From positions 1-47,240 of the forward strand of contig JAAENN010000307.1 in the NCBI GenBank assembly GCA_024224295.1: a stretch of DNA of 47,240 bases. Reading direction: 5' to 3'. Positions 17,249-26,011 of the stretch are shown piece after piece. The translations under genes were made by a program, and so were the position numbers. Each line of letters begins with the position of its first letter. Position 1 is the first letter of the stretch. This DNA comes from Shimia sp. GTDB taxonomy: Bacteria > Pseudomonadota > Alphaproteobacteria > Rhodobacterales > Rhodobacteraceae. Below the pieces are notes generated by a model. The model did not search any database. It was given only the letters and a program-made list of their open reading frames with translations, and was not told the DNA's origin.

Positions 17249-18505
17249 TTACCCCTGCCGCAATCGCCGGGCTGCGAGCCAACTCAGCGCTGACATAAGT
17301 GCGGCGGTGAACAGACAGAGCCAGAGGCCGCCAATCTGGTAACTTAGGCCGGAGAGCAAGGTTCCCAACAGACGCCCTGCGGCGTTGGACATGTAATAAA
17401 AGCCGACGTCCATGGTGACGCGTTCATCTGAGGTGAAGGCAAGGATCAGGTAGCTGTGCACCGCGGAGTTCACGGCGAAGACAAAACCGAAGATGAGTAA
17501 ACCTAGGATCAAAATGGCTGTCAGAGCGTTGGAGGTGTCAAGCAACAACACTGCGGCGGTGAGCCCCAATGGGATCAGTGTCAGGTAGCCAACCCAGTTG
17601 ATGGCTTTCTGCACCACTTCGTCGGTGGTGGCGTTGGCGGCTTTTAAGATGCGCGGGGCGTTGCCTTGCACGGCACCGTAGAGGATGATCCAGACCGCCA
17701 TGAAGATGCCAATGATAAAGAAGGCTTCGCGGCGGCCCTCGGCGGTGCCATCGGACAACACAGCGTTAAAGTAGACCGGGATGCCAACGACAAACCAGAC
17801 ATCGCGCGCGCCAAACAAGAACATGCGCGCCAGAGACAGCCGGTTGACGTTTTTGTCTTTGGAGAAGACTTGAGAGAACTTCGCCTTTTTGGAACCTTGC
17901 GGCAGGCCGGACGGCATGAAGGTTACAACGCCTGCAAGGATCACCGCGAGGATGATCGCCATGCCCCAGACAGAGGTCTGAAAGCCCCAGATCGCGAGCA
18001 GCGCTGCGCCCAAGAAGAAGCCACAGCCTTTGACGGCATTTTTGGAGCCGGTCAGAAGGGCCACCCAGCGGAAAAGCCCGCCGCCATCTTTGGGGGCGAG
18101 CAGTTTCACAGCAGACTTGGACGACATCTTAGACAGGTCTTTGGCCACGCCAGACGCGCCTTGTACACACATCACAAAGATCACCGAGGCGGTCACACCC
18201 CAAGCGGGGTCGAGTTGCGCCAAAGCGATCAGAGCTGCGATCTGGATGGTGAGACCAGCGTAGAGCGTGGCGGTCAGGCCAAAACGTGCGGCGACCCAGC
18301 CTGCGGAGAGGTTGGTGACAATGCCCATGACCTCATAGAGCAGGAACAGATAAGCCAGTTGGATCGGGGAGAAACCCAAGCCGTTGAAATGCAGCAGCAC
18401 CAACATGCGCAGCGCGCCGTCGGTGAGCATAAAAGCCCAATAGGCGGCGGTGACGGTGATGTAGGCGGCGAGGCCGTCTGGTTTCTGGGTTCGTGTGTCA
18501 GTCAT
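17249..18505 (-). CDS. arsJ: Organoarsenical efflux MFS transporter ArsJ
   Basis: A 418-residue major facilitator with about 12 membrane segments. The identification rests on the N-terminal pattern LAAYITVTAAYWAFMLTDGA, the segment KDLSKMSSKSAVKLL, and its position in an ars operon next to a GAPDH gene. ArsJ exports 1-arseno-3-phosphoglycerate, the unstable product made when GAPDH uses arsenate in place of phosphate; it then falls apart outside the cell. The start is uncertain between ATG 18505 and an in-frame GTG at 18514. It is the last gene of the operon, separated from gapdh by a repeat element that could affect its expression. Confidence 0.88.
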   Translation of the reverse strand: MTDTRTQKPDGLAAYITVTAAYWAFMLTDGALRMLVLLHFNGLGFSPIQLAYLFLLYEVMGIVTNLSAGWVAARFGLTATLYAGLTIQIAALIALAQLDPAWGVTASVIFVMCVQGASGVAKDLSKMSSKSAVKLLAPKDGGGLFRWVALLTGSKNAVKGCGFFLGAALLAIWGFQTSVWGMAIILAVILAGVVTFMPSGLPQGSKKAKFSQVFSKDKNVNRLSLARMFLFGARDVWFVVGIPVYFNAVLSDGTAEGRREAFFIIGIFMAVWIILYGAVQGNAPRILKAANATTDEVVQKAINWVGYLTLIPLGLTAAVLLLDTSNALTAILILGLLIFGFVFAVNSAVHSYLILAFTSDERVTMDVGFYYMSNAAGRLLGTLLSGLSYQIGGLWLCLFTAALMSALSWLAARRLRQG

Positions 18506-18534
18506 CAAGATCACTTAGGGGCGCGTCTGACCTC

Positions 18535-18597
18535 GGGACGAAGCGAAGCGCCCTCCCATGGGGGAGGTTCAGGCGCGGCCCGTGCCTGACGGCACGA
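18535..18597. repeat. Mosaic hairpin repeat inside the ars operon
   Basis: Between gapdh and arsJ lies a copy of the repeat family: 18543-18563 is identical over 21 bases to 14773-14793. It is followed by a perfect hairpin CGTGCC-TGAC-GGCACG at 18581-18596. The rest of the operon is tightly packed, so this roughly 100-base gap is unusual and looks like an insertion. The hairpin could act as a processing site or attenuator for arsJ. Confidence 0.7.
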
Positions 18598-18607
18598 GCA
18601 AAGGGAT

Positions 18608-19618
18608 TTAGAGGCTGGCGAGCACCATGCGGGTGACGTCAGCCAAACGGAAGGCGTAGCCCCACTCGTTGTCATACCACGCATAGATTTTCACATGTTT
18701 GCCATTGATCACACGTGTGGAGAGCGCATCGACAATGGTGGAGCGATCATCATTGGTGAAATCACAGCTGACCAGCGGGCGGGTTTCATAGCCCAGGATG
18801 CCTTCAAGTTCGCCAGCAGCGGCTTCGGCAAAAAAACCGTTGACCTCTTCTGCGGTGGTGTCACGGCCAACATCAAACACCATGTCGGTGAGCGACGCGT
18901 TGAGCAGCGGAACCCGCACGGCGTGGCCATCGATTTTTCCCGCCATGTCGGGGAAGATCTGGATGATCGCCTTGGCTGAACCAGTGGTGGTCGGGATCAG
19001 GCTGTTGAGCGCGGAGCGGGCACGGCGGGGGTCTTTGTGGGCTTTGTCCACAATCACCTGCGTGTTGGTCACATCATGGATGGTGGTGAAGCTGGCCTGT
19101 TCAATGCCAAGTTTGTCGCGGATCACTTTGACCACCGGTGCAATGCAATTGGTGGTGCAGGAGGCCGCAGTGATGACCTTGTGTGCCTCGGCATAGTACG
19201 TGTCGTCATTCACGCCGTAGACGATGTTCGCGACGTCGTCCTCTTTCACAGGTGCGGAGACCACGACCTTTTTGACACCCGCGTCAAAGTAGGGTTGTAG
19301 CTTCTGATTGGATTTGAACACGCCGGTGCAGTCCACCACCAGATCAACGCCAAGCTCTTTGAGTGGCAGGTCTTCGATGTTCCAGGCCGCAGTTTTGCGC
19401 ATTTGGTGACCGTCGATGGTGATGCTGTCGTCATCAAAGGCAAAATCTGCGCGCCAGCGGCCGTGCACGGTATCGAACTCCAGCAAATGTGCGTGTAACT
19501 CTGCATCCCCGACAGGATCATTCAGCAGGACAATTTCTGCGTCCAATCCAAGGTCAAAGAAGCTGCGGATCACCAGTTTGCCCATGCGACCGAGGCCATT
19601 GATTGCGATTTTGGTCAT
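18608..19618 (-). CDS. gapdh: ArsJ-associated glyceraldehyde-3-phosphate dehydrogenase
   Basis: A 336-residue GAPDH. The Rossmann start is INGLGRMGK, the catalytic Cys is in AASCTTNCIAP, and the usual YDNEWGYAFRL is at the C-terminus. In ars operons this enzyme uses glyceraldehyde 3-phosphate, NAD+ and arsenate to form 1-arseno-3-phosphoglycerate, the ArsJ substrate. Its place between acr3 and arsJ supports that role over glycolysis. ATG 19618 is chosen (GAAGGG upstream, family-typical TKIAINGLG start) over an in-frame codon at 19657 that would overlap acr3. The gap to acr3 is 13 bases. Confidence 0.93.
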   Translation of the reverse strand: MTKIAINGLGRMGKLVIRSFFDLGLDAEIVLLNDPVGDAELHAHLLEFDTVHGRWRADFAFDDDSITIDGHQMRKTAAWNIEDLPLKELGVDLVVDCTGVFKSNQKLQPYFDAGVKKVVVSAPVKEDDVANIVYGVNDDTYYAEAHKVITAASCTTNCIAPVVKVIRDKLGIEQASFTTIHDVTNTQVIVDKAHKDPRRARSALNSLIPTTTGSAKAIIQIFPDMAGKIDGHAVRVPLLNASLTDMVFDVGRDTTAEEVNGFFAEAAAGELEGILGYETRPLVSCDFTNDDRSTIVDALSTRVINGKHVKIYAWYDNEWGYAFRLADVTRMVLASL

Positions 19619-19631
19619 TGAAATGAACCCT

Positions 19632-20690
19632 TCAGGATTGAGTGGGGAACCAACCACGGGTGCGGTTGGCGAAAGCGACTAGAGACAGCATCACCGGCAC
19701 TTCGACCAGCACGCCAACAACGGTGGCCAAGGCCGCACCAGACCCAAGACCAAAGAGCGAGATGGCAACGGCCACCGCGAGCTCAAAGAAGTTGGATGTG
19801 CCAATCAAGGCACAGGGGGCGGCTACTTCAAACGGAACTTTCCAAAGCCGCGCGGCACCGTAAGCGATGAAGAAAATACCGTAGGTTTGGATCAACAGCG
19901 GGATTGCGATCAGCAAGATATTGAGTGGCTGGCTCAAGATTACCTGTGCCTGAAATCCAAAAAGCAACACCACAGTGAGCAGAAGACCGCCAACTGAGGT
20001 TGGACGCAACTTGTCCCGGAAAGCATCGACGGCAATCTCACCACCCTGCCCCATCAGACGGTTGCGGGTGATAACGCCGGCAACCAATGGCAGCAGAATG
20101 TAGAGTAGCACCGACAGGAGCAAAGTGCTCCACGGCACAGTGATGTCGGTCACGCCTAGCAAGAAGGCCACAATAGGCGCAAAAGCGAAGACCATGATCA
20201 CGTCATTCACACTTACCTGCACCAAAGTGTAGTTGGCATCGCCACGCACCAGATTGGACCAGACAAAAACCATGGCAGTACAGGGCGCGGCGCCCAGCAG
20301 GATCACCCCGGCGAGGTATTCGCTTGCGGTTTGCGGATCAATCCAGGGCGCAAAGATACCCTCAAAAAACAACACACCCAGCGCAGCCATAGTGAAGGGT
20401 TTGATCAACCAGTTCACCACCACAGTGATGACCAATCCCTTGGGCTTTCGCCCCACGTCAGACAGTGCGCCAAAGTCGATCCCTACCATCATCGGGTAGA
20501 CCATCGCCCAGATCAGCACCGCGACTGGCAGGTTTACCGAGGCGACCTCCAGACTGGCGAGCCAACCAAACAGGCCCGGAAACAGGCTGCCCAGCGCCAG
20601 CCCTGCGGCAATGGCCAAGGCCACCCAGAGCGACAGTAGCCGTTCAAACGTCCCCAAACCCGCGTCAAGTTCTGCGCTGTGATCAGTCAT
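19632..20690 (-). CDS. acr3: Arsenite efflux permease Acr3 (ArsB)
   Basis: A 352-residue membrane protein with about ten helices that exports arsenite driven by proton motive force. The Acr3 signature with its essential Cys is seen as [15 protein letters not shown], and the C-terminal [18 protein letters not shown] stretch is also typical. The BASS/Acr3 fold is distinct from the ArsB of E. coli. Its start overlaps the end of arsC by 8 bases, giving translational coupling: ArsC makes the arsenite that Acr3 exports. Confidence 0.95.
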   Translation of the reverse strand: MTDHSAELDAGLGTFERLLSLWVALAIAAGLALGSLFPGLFGWLASLEVASVNLPVAVLIWAMVYPMMVGIDFGALSDVGRKPKGLVITVVVNWLIKPFTMAALGVLFFEGIFAPWIDPQTASEYLAGVILLGAAPCTAMVFVWSNLVRGDANYTLVQVSVNDVIMVFAFAPIVAFLLGVTDITVPWSTLLLSVLLYILLPLVAGVITRNRLMGQGGEIAVDAFRDKLRPTSVGGLLLTVVLLFGFQAQVILSQPLNILLIAIPLLIQTYGIFFIAYGAARLWKVPFEVAAPCALIGTSNFFELAVAVAISLFGLGSGAALATVVGVLVEVPVMLSLVAFANRTRGWFPTQS

Positions 20691-21234
20691 TTTGCGGCCC
20701 CGATAATCTGCGGATGGCGGTGAGTATGTCCTCGGGCTCCTCGCTTGCGCCGATTACATCCAGGTTCTTTTGCAAGGCGATCTTGTCCAGACCCGCAACC
20801 GGGAGGTTCACAAAGGCGGAGATCCGGTTGCACAGCATGCGGTAGGTTTCCGAGAAGGCCACGCGTTTTTCGGCCTCCGTGCCGTCCACCTGCGTCGGGT
20901 CCGGCAAACCCCAGTGCGCCGTCATAGGCTGGCCCGGCCACACAGGACAGGCTTCAGCGGCGGCTTGATCACACACGGTGAAAACAAAATCCATTTGTGG
21001 CGCGCCCGGGCTGGCAAACTCTTCCCAGCTCTTGGAGCGGGCAAAGCTTGTGTCGTGGTTGAGACCTTGCAGCAGGTCCAACGTGTAGGGGTGCGGCGTG
21101 CCTTTGGGAGAAGAACCGGCTGAATAGCCCTTGAGGCGACCCATGGACTCGCGCTGAAGAACGGCTTCGGCAATCAGGGACCGGGCCGAATTTCCAGTGC
21201 AAAGAAAGAGCACGTTGTAGGTTTTTTCTGTCAT
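20683..21234 (-). CDS. arsC: Arsenate reductase, low-molecular-weight phosphatase type
   Basis: A 183-residue protein of the LMW tyrosine phosphatase-like ArsC class. The catalytic P-loop is [10 protein letters not shown] (C-x5-R type) near the N-terminus. A second Cys pair is in [14 protein letters not shown], which would form the disulfide cascade during arsenate reduction. The C-terminal tail of about 40 residues is longer than in the minimal enzymes. ATG 21234 is chosen because GGAACG precedes it and the sequence then begins [12 protein letters not shown]; an alternative at 21258 would overlap arsR. It sits between arsR and acr3. Confidence 0.93.
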   Translation of the reverse strand: MTEKTYNVLFLCTGNSARSLIAEAVLQRESMGRLKGYSAGSSPKGTPHPYTLDLLQGLNHDTSFARSKSWEEFASPGAPQMDFVFTVCDQAAAEACPVWPGQPMTAHWGLPDPTQVDGTEAEKRVAFSETYRMLCNRISAFVNLPVAGLDKIALQKNLDVIGASEEPEDILTAIRRLSGPQND

Positions 21235-21247
21235 TCTGTGCGTTCCT

Positions 21248-21580
21248 TCAGCAACCACAAGTCAGGTCTTCAATAAGTGGCTGACACAGCTCTGGCCGCC
21301 CGCCGCAGCAGTCCTGCAGAAGAAAGCCCAACATACCGCGCATGCCGTCCGTGTCCGCAAAGTAGCGGATCACACGGCCTTCGCGCTGATTGCGCACAAG
21401 ACCCGCTTGCAGCAGCACCGCTAGATTGGCCGAGAGCGTGTTTTGGCGCACGTCCAAGGCCTCGGCGATGTCCCCGGCGCTCATACCTGCGTCACCTGCC
21501 GTCACCAAAAGACGGAAAGCTTCCAGACGAGTTTTCTGGGATAGGGCCGAAAAGGCCGTCAGGGCTGATATCATATCCAT
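21248..21580 (-). CDS. arsR: ArsR-family arsenite-responsive repressor
   Basis: A 110-residue winged-helix repressor of the ars operon. The recognition region is LDVRQNTLSANLAVLLQAGLV, followed by the wing REGRVIRYF. The canonical CxC of the E. coli ArsR recognition helix is absent. Instead Cys91, Cys92 and Cys99 cluster at the C-terminus (DCCGGRPELC), with Cys108 and Cys110 at the very end. This matches the C-terminal three-Cys arsenite site described for Acidithiobacillus ferrooxidans ArsR. The gene is first in the operon, and arsenite binding should release the promoter at 21574-21617. Confidence 0.92.
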   Translation of the reverse strand: MDMISALTAFSALSQKTRLEAFRLLVTAGDAGMSAGDIAEALDVRQNTLSANLAVLLQAGLVRNQREGRVIRYFADTDGMRGMLGFLLQDCCGGRPELCQPLIEDLTCGC

Positions 21581-21617
21581 AATTCATGACATATGGAAAT
21601 AAAGAATGAGTCGCAAG
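21574..21617 (-). promoter_or_regulatory. ars operon promoter with overlapping dyad
   Basis: On the minus strand CTTGCG (complement of 21612-21617) is followed after 16 bases by CATATG (21590-21595), a plausible sigma-70 promoter just ahead of arsR. An imperfect dyad, ATAT-cc-AT and its mirror, spans about 21574-21594 and would overlap the -10 element and the start codon, where an ArsR dimer could block transcription. The promoter layout is seen directly; the operator role is inferred. Confidence 0.45.
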
Positions 21618-21677
21618 TATTTCATGCCGGTTTTCTGACGTGATGCGATGAACTTTTTGTGACGCTGGTGTGGTCGA

Positions 21678-22154
21678 TCACTCAAATACGTCGACGGGGC
21701 GGTCTTCGAGCATGGTTTCCATAGAGAAGAAGCCTGTGACCGTGTCGAGTTCGTAACCTGTGGTCAGGCGGCGGTAGACCGCATCGTAGCCAGACATGCC
21801 CGAGGTGATGATTTTCAACATATAGTCCCAGTCACCGCCAATCCGGTGCATCTCGGCCACTTGGGGGATGCGCGCCACATGGGTTTTGAAGCCCTCAGCC
21901 CATTCCATCGAATGGTTGCGGGTGCGCACCATGACAAAGACGGTGAGGTCCAGGCCGAGCGTCGTGGGATCGATGCGCATACGTGAGCCCAGCAGCACGC
22001 CGTCCTCTTCCAGCTTCTTGAGCCGGCGCCAAAGCGCGTTTTGCGACAGGCCCACCCGATCCGCAACCTCACGCTGCGACAGCGAGGCGTCTCTTTGCAA
22101 TACATCGAGGATGTTGCGATCAATTTTGTCTATTTTCTTGCTCATGACGATCAT
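21678..22154 (-). CDS. Lrp/AsnC family transcriptional regulator
   Basis: A 158-residue regulator with an N-terminal helix-turn-helix (KIDRNILDVLQRDASLSQREVADRVGLSQNALWRRLKKLEEDG) and a C-terminal RAM/AsnC ligand-binding domain (GGDWDYMLKIIT). It is divergent from the class V aminotransferase, so it probably controls that gene in response to an amino acid. The shared upstream region contains GATCATTTGATC, a small palindrome close to its start. The start may be 22154 or ATG 22145; neither has a clear ribosome site. Confidence 0.9.
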   Translation of the reverse strand: MIVMSKKIDKIDRNILDVLQRDASLSQREVADRVGLSQNALWRRLKKLEEDGVLLGSRMRIDPTTLGLDLTVFVMVRTRNHSMEWAEGFKTHVARIPQVAEMHRIGGDWDYMLKIITSGMSGYDAVYRRLTTGYELDTVTGFFSMETMLEDRPVDVFE

Positions 22155-22248
22155 TTGATCACAAAAACCGCAATTTGGCGATGAGAAAGGGAGAAAATAT
22201 CTATTTCGATAGGGCTAACATCCCCTCAACACGCGCATGAGGACCAAA

Positions 22249-23655
22249 ATGACCAAGCTGATCGCCCCTTTTGAAACATTTGCCAACACGTTGAAGACTG
22301 CGAAGGATCCGCAAGAGTTCCTGCGCACCGGATTGCTTGGCGGCGAGGCGCTGATCGATACCCCAACCGGCCCAAAGAAGCTGGTCTACGCGGATTACGT
22401 GGCCTCCGGGCGGGCATTGCGTCAGGTTGAGATGTTCGTGATGGAAGAGGTACTGCCGTTCTATGCCAACACCCACACCGACGCATCGTTCTGCGGCGCG
22501 CGCATGGGCGCGCTGCGCGAAGGGGCGCGGGAAGTTGTGCGAGAGCACTGTGGCGCGCGCACGGATGAGCATGCGGTGATTTTCTCCGGTTCCGGTGCAA
22601 CAACCGGCTTGAACCAGTTGATGCATCTGATGGGCGTCGGCGTTGGCGACACCGTTCTGGTGGGACCCTATGAGCACCACTCCAACCTGCTGCCGTGGCG
22701 CGAAAGCGGCGCAACTGTGATCGAAATTCCGGAAGGCAATACGCCGGGACCGGATCTTGGTGCCTTAACCAAAACACTCGCTGAACAAGGCCTCAAGGGA
22801 CGGGTGATCGTGGCCATGAGTGCAGCCGCCAATGTGACAGGCGTCTGTACAGATGTGGTTGAGGTCACCCGTCTTGTCAAAACTTATGGCGGCATCATGG
22901 TCTGGGACTATGCCGGGGGCGGACCCTACCTGCCGATGCAGATGACGCCAGCGAAAGGTGTAGAAATCGACGCCTTGGTATTCTCGCCGCACAAGTGCAT
23001 TGGCGGTCCTGGCGCGAGCGGTGTTTTGGTGATGCGCCAAGAGCTGGCCTGCGCCCGTGTGCCTTATCGCCCGGGTGGCGGAACCGTGGCTTTTGTGAAC
23101 GCGCATCAGCATGACTATGTCGCCAAACTGGAACAGCGCGAAGAAGGTGGCACACCAAATGTGGTGGGCGATATCCGTGTGGCGTTGGCGCTGAAGGTGA
23201 AAGAGGTGATTGGCCAAGAGGCTATGACGGCGCGCAATGACGTGCTGACCGCGCGGGCTTTTGCCGCCTGGGGGAATGAACCCCGGCTGCGGATTTTGGC
23301 ATCGGAGCGCAAAGAGCGCCTGCCGATCCTGTCGTTTGTGCCGCTGAACGCCTATGGCGAGCGCATTGACCACAACGCTTTCACCCGCGCGTTGTCAGAG
23401 CAATATGGCATTCAAGCACGCGGCGGCTGTTCCTGTGCCGGCCCTTATGTGCATGAACTTCTGAAGATTGGCGACGATCAGTCGTCCGTCATTCGAAACG
23501 ACATCCTGCAGGGGCCAGGCACATCCAAGCCAGGCTTCGTGCGCCTAAACTTGAGCGTTTTGATGACGGATGAAACCGTCAACTTTGTCCTGGCATCTGT
23601 GGCCGAACTGGCCCGCAGCTGGGACCTTGACACCCAAACAGCTTTGGCAAGCTAA
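22249..23655 (+). CDS. Class V aminotransferase / cysteine desulfurase-like PLP enzyme
   Basis: A 468-residue PLP enzyme of fold type I. The PLP Lys is Lys249 in FSPHKCIGGPGASG, and ATTGLNQLMHLMG and WDYAGGGPYLP are recognisable cofactor-binding segments. A Cys pair in RGGCSCAGPYVH (Cys394, Cys396) occupies the region of the desulfurase active Cys loop, so sulfur or selenium chemistry is possible. Classical IscS/SufS motifs are not fully matched and the substrate is unknown. ATG 22249 is chosen over 22237 because GAGGA precedes it at the right distance. The gene is divergent from a Lrp-type regulator, and its stop overlaps the stop region of the thioesterase. Confidence 0.82.
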   Translation: MTKLIAPFETFANTLKTAKDPQEFLRTGLLGGEALIDTPTGPKKLVYADYVASGRALRQVEMFVMEEVLPFYANTHTDASFCGARMGALREGAREVVREHCGARTDEHAVIFSGSGATTGLNQLMHLMGVGVGDTVLVGPYEHHSNLLPWRESGATVIEIPEGNTPGPDLGALTKTLAEQGLKGRVIVAMSAAANVTGVCTDVVEVTRLVKTYGGIMVWDYAGGGPYLPMQMTPAKGVEIDALVFSPHKCIGGPGASGVLVMRQELACARVPYRPGGGTVAFVNAHQHDYVAKLEQREEGGTPNVVGDIRVALALKVKEVIGQEAMTARNDVLTARAFAAWGNEPRLRILASERKERLPILSFVPLNAYGERIDHNAFTRALSEQYGIQARGGCSCAGPYVHELLKIGDDQSSVIRNDILQGPGTSKPGFVRLNLSVLMTDETVNFVLASVAELARSWDLDTQTALAS

Positions 23656-24071
23656 AGCGTTGTTGCGCGGTATTTGAACGCACCAGAGCCACGGGCGATG
23701 ACCTCACCGGTTTCGTCCGTGATGGTGCCTTCAGCAAAGAAGGTTTTCGCGCCGCCACCAGTGCGCCAGCCTTCCGCGATCAGACCTTGCCCTTTGGGGC
23801 GGCTCAAAAAATTGGTGGTCAGGGAGAGCGTAAGCGCCAGCTTCTTGTACTCCGGTGTGCCGGTGTAACAACCCGCAAACCCCATGACCGTATCCAGAAG
23901 CGTGGCATAGATGCCGCCGTGGGGAATGCCCGCGCGGTTCATCAAATGTGGCGCAATTGGCAGCGCGAGGCGGGCGTAGTCTGTGTCCCAATGAGTGAGC
24001 TCAAACCCGAGGTGTTTTTGCAGCTCGTAAGGGGCTTCGTCGAGAGTGGGGTCGAGAGGGGCATGGGTCAT
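23652..24071 (-). CDS. PaaI-family hotdog thioesterase
   Basis: A 139-residue hotdog protein with the family motif NRAGIPHGGIYATLLDTVMG, in which the HGG turn and following Asp belong to the acyl-CoA thioesterase active site. The C-terminal strand set ends in ARGSGAFKYR. It would hydrolyse acyl- or aryl-CoA. It lies convergent with the aminotransferase and on the same strand as the acyl-CoA catabolic block upstream, from which it is separated by two strong hairpins, so it may be its last, attenuated member. Confidence 0.85.
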   Translation of the reverse strand: MTHAPLDPTLDEAPYELQKHLGFELTHWDTDYARLALPIAPHLMNRAGIPHGGIYATLLDTVMGFAGCYTGTPEYKKLALTLSLTTNFLSRPKGQGLIAEGWRTGGGAKTFFAEGTITDETGEVIARGSGAFKYRATTL

Positions 24072-24098
24072 GGTAATGCTCTTTCAAACAATGTTCCG

Positions 24099-24141
24099 CC
24101 CGGCATCGCCGGGCTGCGCCTGCCTACCCCTCGGCAGGCGC
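24099..24141. repeat. Two adjacent perfect hairpins
   Basis: CCCGGC-ATC-GCCGGG (24099-24113) is followed directly by GCGCCTGCC-N8-GGCAGGCGC (24116-24141). Neither has a T-tract on either strand, so they are more likely RNA-processing or REP-like elements than terminators. They separate the SDR gene from the thioesterase gene. Confidence 0.6.
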
Positions 24142-24183
24142 ATTCGCGCCCACCCAAGCAGGCTGCGCCCTGTGTAGCCGCAA

Positions 24184-24960
24184 TCATACCGCGGTCAAAC
24201 CGCCGTCGATGGCAATCGCCTGGCCGGTCATAAAACTATTCTCTGGCGCATTGATCCACACCATCGCCTGCACCACCTCTTCTGGTTTGGACACGCGACG
24301 CATGGGCACGCGGCTGGCGATATGGGTCATGGCATCGTCGCGGGACAAACCCCCACGTTCCCCAACCTGATCCGCCATCTCGTCCACCATGGGTGTGGCT
24401 GAGAAGGATGGGCAGATTGCATTCACCCGAATGCCGCGTGTGGCGTTTTCGTCCGCCGCCGCCTTGGTTAGGCCCACAACAGCGTGTTTGGCGGCAGAAT
24501 AGAGCGACAGATGACCGGATCCAACCAGACCGGCCGCGGAGGCCACATTGAGGATCGCCCCCGCACCGGCCTTTTGCATCAACGGGATCTGATACTTCAT
24601 ACAAAGGAACACGCCTTTGGCGTTCACGTTCATCATCAGGTCAAAGTCCTCGGTTGTAAGGAACTGCAGAGGCCGCACGTCGTGACCGATGCCCGCGTTG
24701 TTGATGCCAATATCGAGCGCGCCGAAGGTCTCGGCGATGTTTGCGATATGGGCCGCAACCTGAGTTTCGTCGGCAACATCGACCACGTCGACAACAACCT
24801 CGACGCCTTTGGCACGTAGGGCTTCCGCAACGGAGGCGAGCTGGTCTGCGTTGATGTCCGATAGCCCAAGTTTGGCACCTTGGTCGGCGAACTTTTCAGC
24901 CGCCAACTCGCCAAACCCGCTGGCGGCGCCGGTTATCATCACCACTTTGTCCTGAAACAT
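24184..24960 (-). CDS. Short-chain dehydrogenase/reductase
   Basis: A 258-residue NAD(P)-dependent oxidoreductase. The cofactor motif is TGAASGFG, followed by NNAGIG, and the catalytic Ser-Tyr-Lys is seen as ASAAGL with YSAAKHA. The protein ends in the family-typical AIDGGLTAV. The start is ATG 24960, directly after the phosphotransferase stop (one base between). A frame extension to 25056 would overlap that gene. It is the last member of a tightly packed acyl-CoA-type catabolic operon, and a hydroxyacyl-CoA or alcohol substrate is likely but not provable. Confidence 0.9.
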   Translation of the reverse strand: MFQDKVVMITGAASGFGELAAEKFADQGAKLGLSDINADQLASVAEALRAKGVEVVVDVVDVADETQVAAHIANIAETFGALDIGINNAGIGHDVRPLQFLTTEDFDLMMNVNAKGVFLCMKYQIPLMQKAGAGAILNVASAAGLVGSGHLSLYSAAKHAVVGLTKAAADENATRGIRVNAICPSFSATPMVDEMADQVGERGGLSRDDAMTHIASRVPMRRVSKPEEVVQAMVWINAPENSFMTGQAIAIDGGLTAV

Positions 24961-24961
24961 C

Positions 24962-25987
24962 TTATCCACGGGTGCTGGCCTCCAGTCCGGCGATTGCAAA
25001 CATCGGCACAAAGGTGCCAAGCTTGGCGGCGCGTTCTGGGTCCGACGCATTGCCATCCAGCGCGCGCTTTTTCACACCTTGAATGATCGCGCCCATACGA
25101 AAGAAGCAGAAGGCGAGGTAGAAACCAAATTTTTCGATGCCGGGCAGTCCCATGCGTTTGCAGTAGGCGGCGATGAATGCCTCGTCTGTTAGCAGGCCCA
25201 GTGCGGCGCGATCGACACCAGCGAGCCCCCTGCCCTCGTTGCCGGGCGGCATTTGCCATTGCATAATGACCGCTGCCAAGTCGGCATAGGGATGGCCAAT
25301 GGTGGAGAGTTCCCAATCAAGCACAGCGACCACTTCGGGGCGGTCTTTGGCAAAGAGCATGTTGTCGATGCGATAGTCACCATGCACCAAGGTGCGCTTG
25401 CCGTCATCGTCCGGGATGTTGGCGGCAAGCCAGTCGATCAATTGGTCCATCTGCGGGATCCTGTCAGTTTCGCTGGCGCGGTATTGCTTGGTCCAGCGGC
25501 CAACCTGACGCTCGAAATAATTGCCTTCAGGGCCGTAATCCGACAGGCCGACGGCATTGATGTCGACAGAGTGAATGGCCGCAAGCACGCGGCCCATCTC
25601 GTCGATGACCTGGGCGCGTTGATTGTTGGTGAGTTCTGGCAGGCGCGGGTCATCAAAATTGCGCCCTTCGATGAAATCCATGACGTAGAAGGCGGAGCCA
25701 ATCACATCATCGTCCTCACAAAGCAGATGCATGTGGGCAACGGGGACCTCGGAGCCGGCGAGCGCCTTTTGTACGCGGAATTCGCGGTCCACGGCATGGG
25801 CGGATTTGAGCAGCACCCCGGGCGGTTTGCGGCGCAGGACATATTGGCCAGACGGGCTATCAAGCCGGAACGTGGGATTGGACTGGCCGACATCGAATTT
25901 GGTGGCCGTGATGGGGCCTTCAAAACCGTCTAGATTCTCTGTGAGCCAGCGCGCAACGGCGTCTGTATCCAAGGTGGTTGCATCCAT
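24962..25987 (-). CDS. Aminoglycoside phosphotransferase-like protein (ACAD10/11 N-domain type)
   Basis: A 341-residue kinase-fold protein with the catalytic loop LVHGDYRIDNML and the metal-binding motif VLDWELSTIGHPYADLA. Both are typical of the phosphotransferase domain that in eukaryotes is fused to acyl-CoA dehydrogenase 10/11 and in bacteria stands alone in fatty-acid operons. It probably phosphorylates a 4-hydroxyacyl-CoA or related intermediate during hydroxy-acid breakdown; this is inference from the family. A strong GGAGGAG ribosome site precedes ATG 25987. The histidine phosphatase lies 24 bases upstream in the same operon. Confidence 0.88.
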   Translation of the reverse strand: MDATTLDTDAVARWLTENLDGFEGPITATKFDVGQSNPTFRLDSPSGQYVLRRKPPGVLLKSAHAVDREFRVQKALAGSEVPVAHMHLLCEDDDVIGSAFYVMDFIEGRNFDDPRLPELTNNQRAQVIDEMGRVLAAIHSVDINAVGLSDYGPEGNYFERQVGRWTKQYRASETDRIPQMDQLIDWLAANIPDDDGKRTLVHGDYRIDNMLFAKDRPEVVAVLDWELSTIGHPYADLAAVIMQWQMPPGNEGRGLAGVDRAALGLLTDEAFIAAYCKRMGLPGIEKFGFYLAFCFFRMGAIIQGVKKRALDGNASDPERAAKLGTFVPMFAIAGLEASTRG

Positions 25988-26011
25988 CTGTTTCTCCTCC
26001 CCAGATCCACG

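Noticed and set aside
17666..18589. 307-codon plus-strand frame opposite arsJ
   Set aside because: Antisense to a membrane transporter; highly charged and without motifs, as expected for a shadow.
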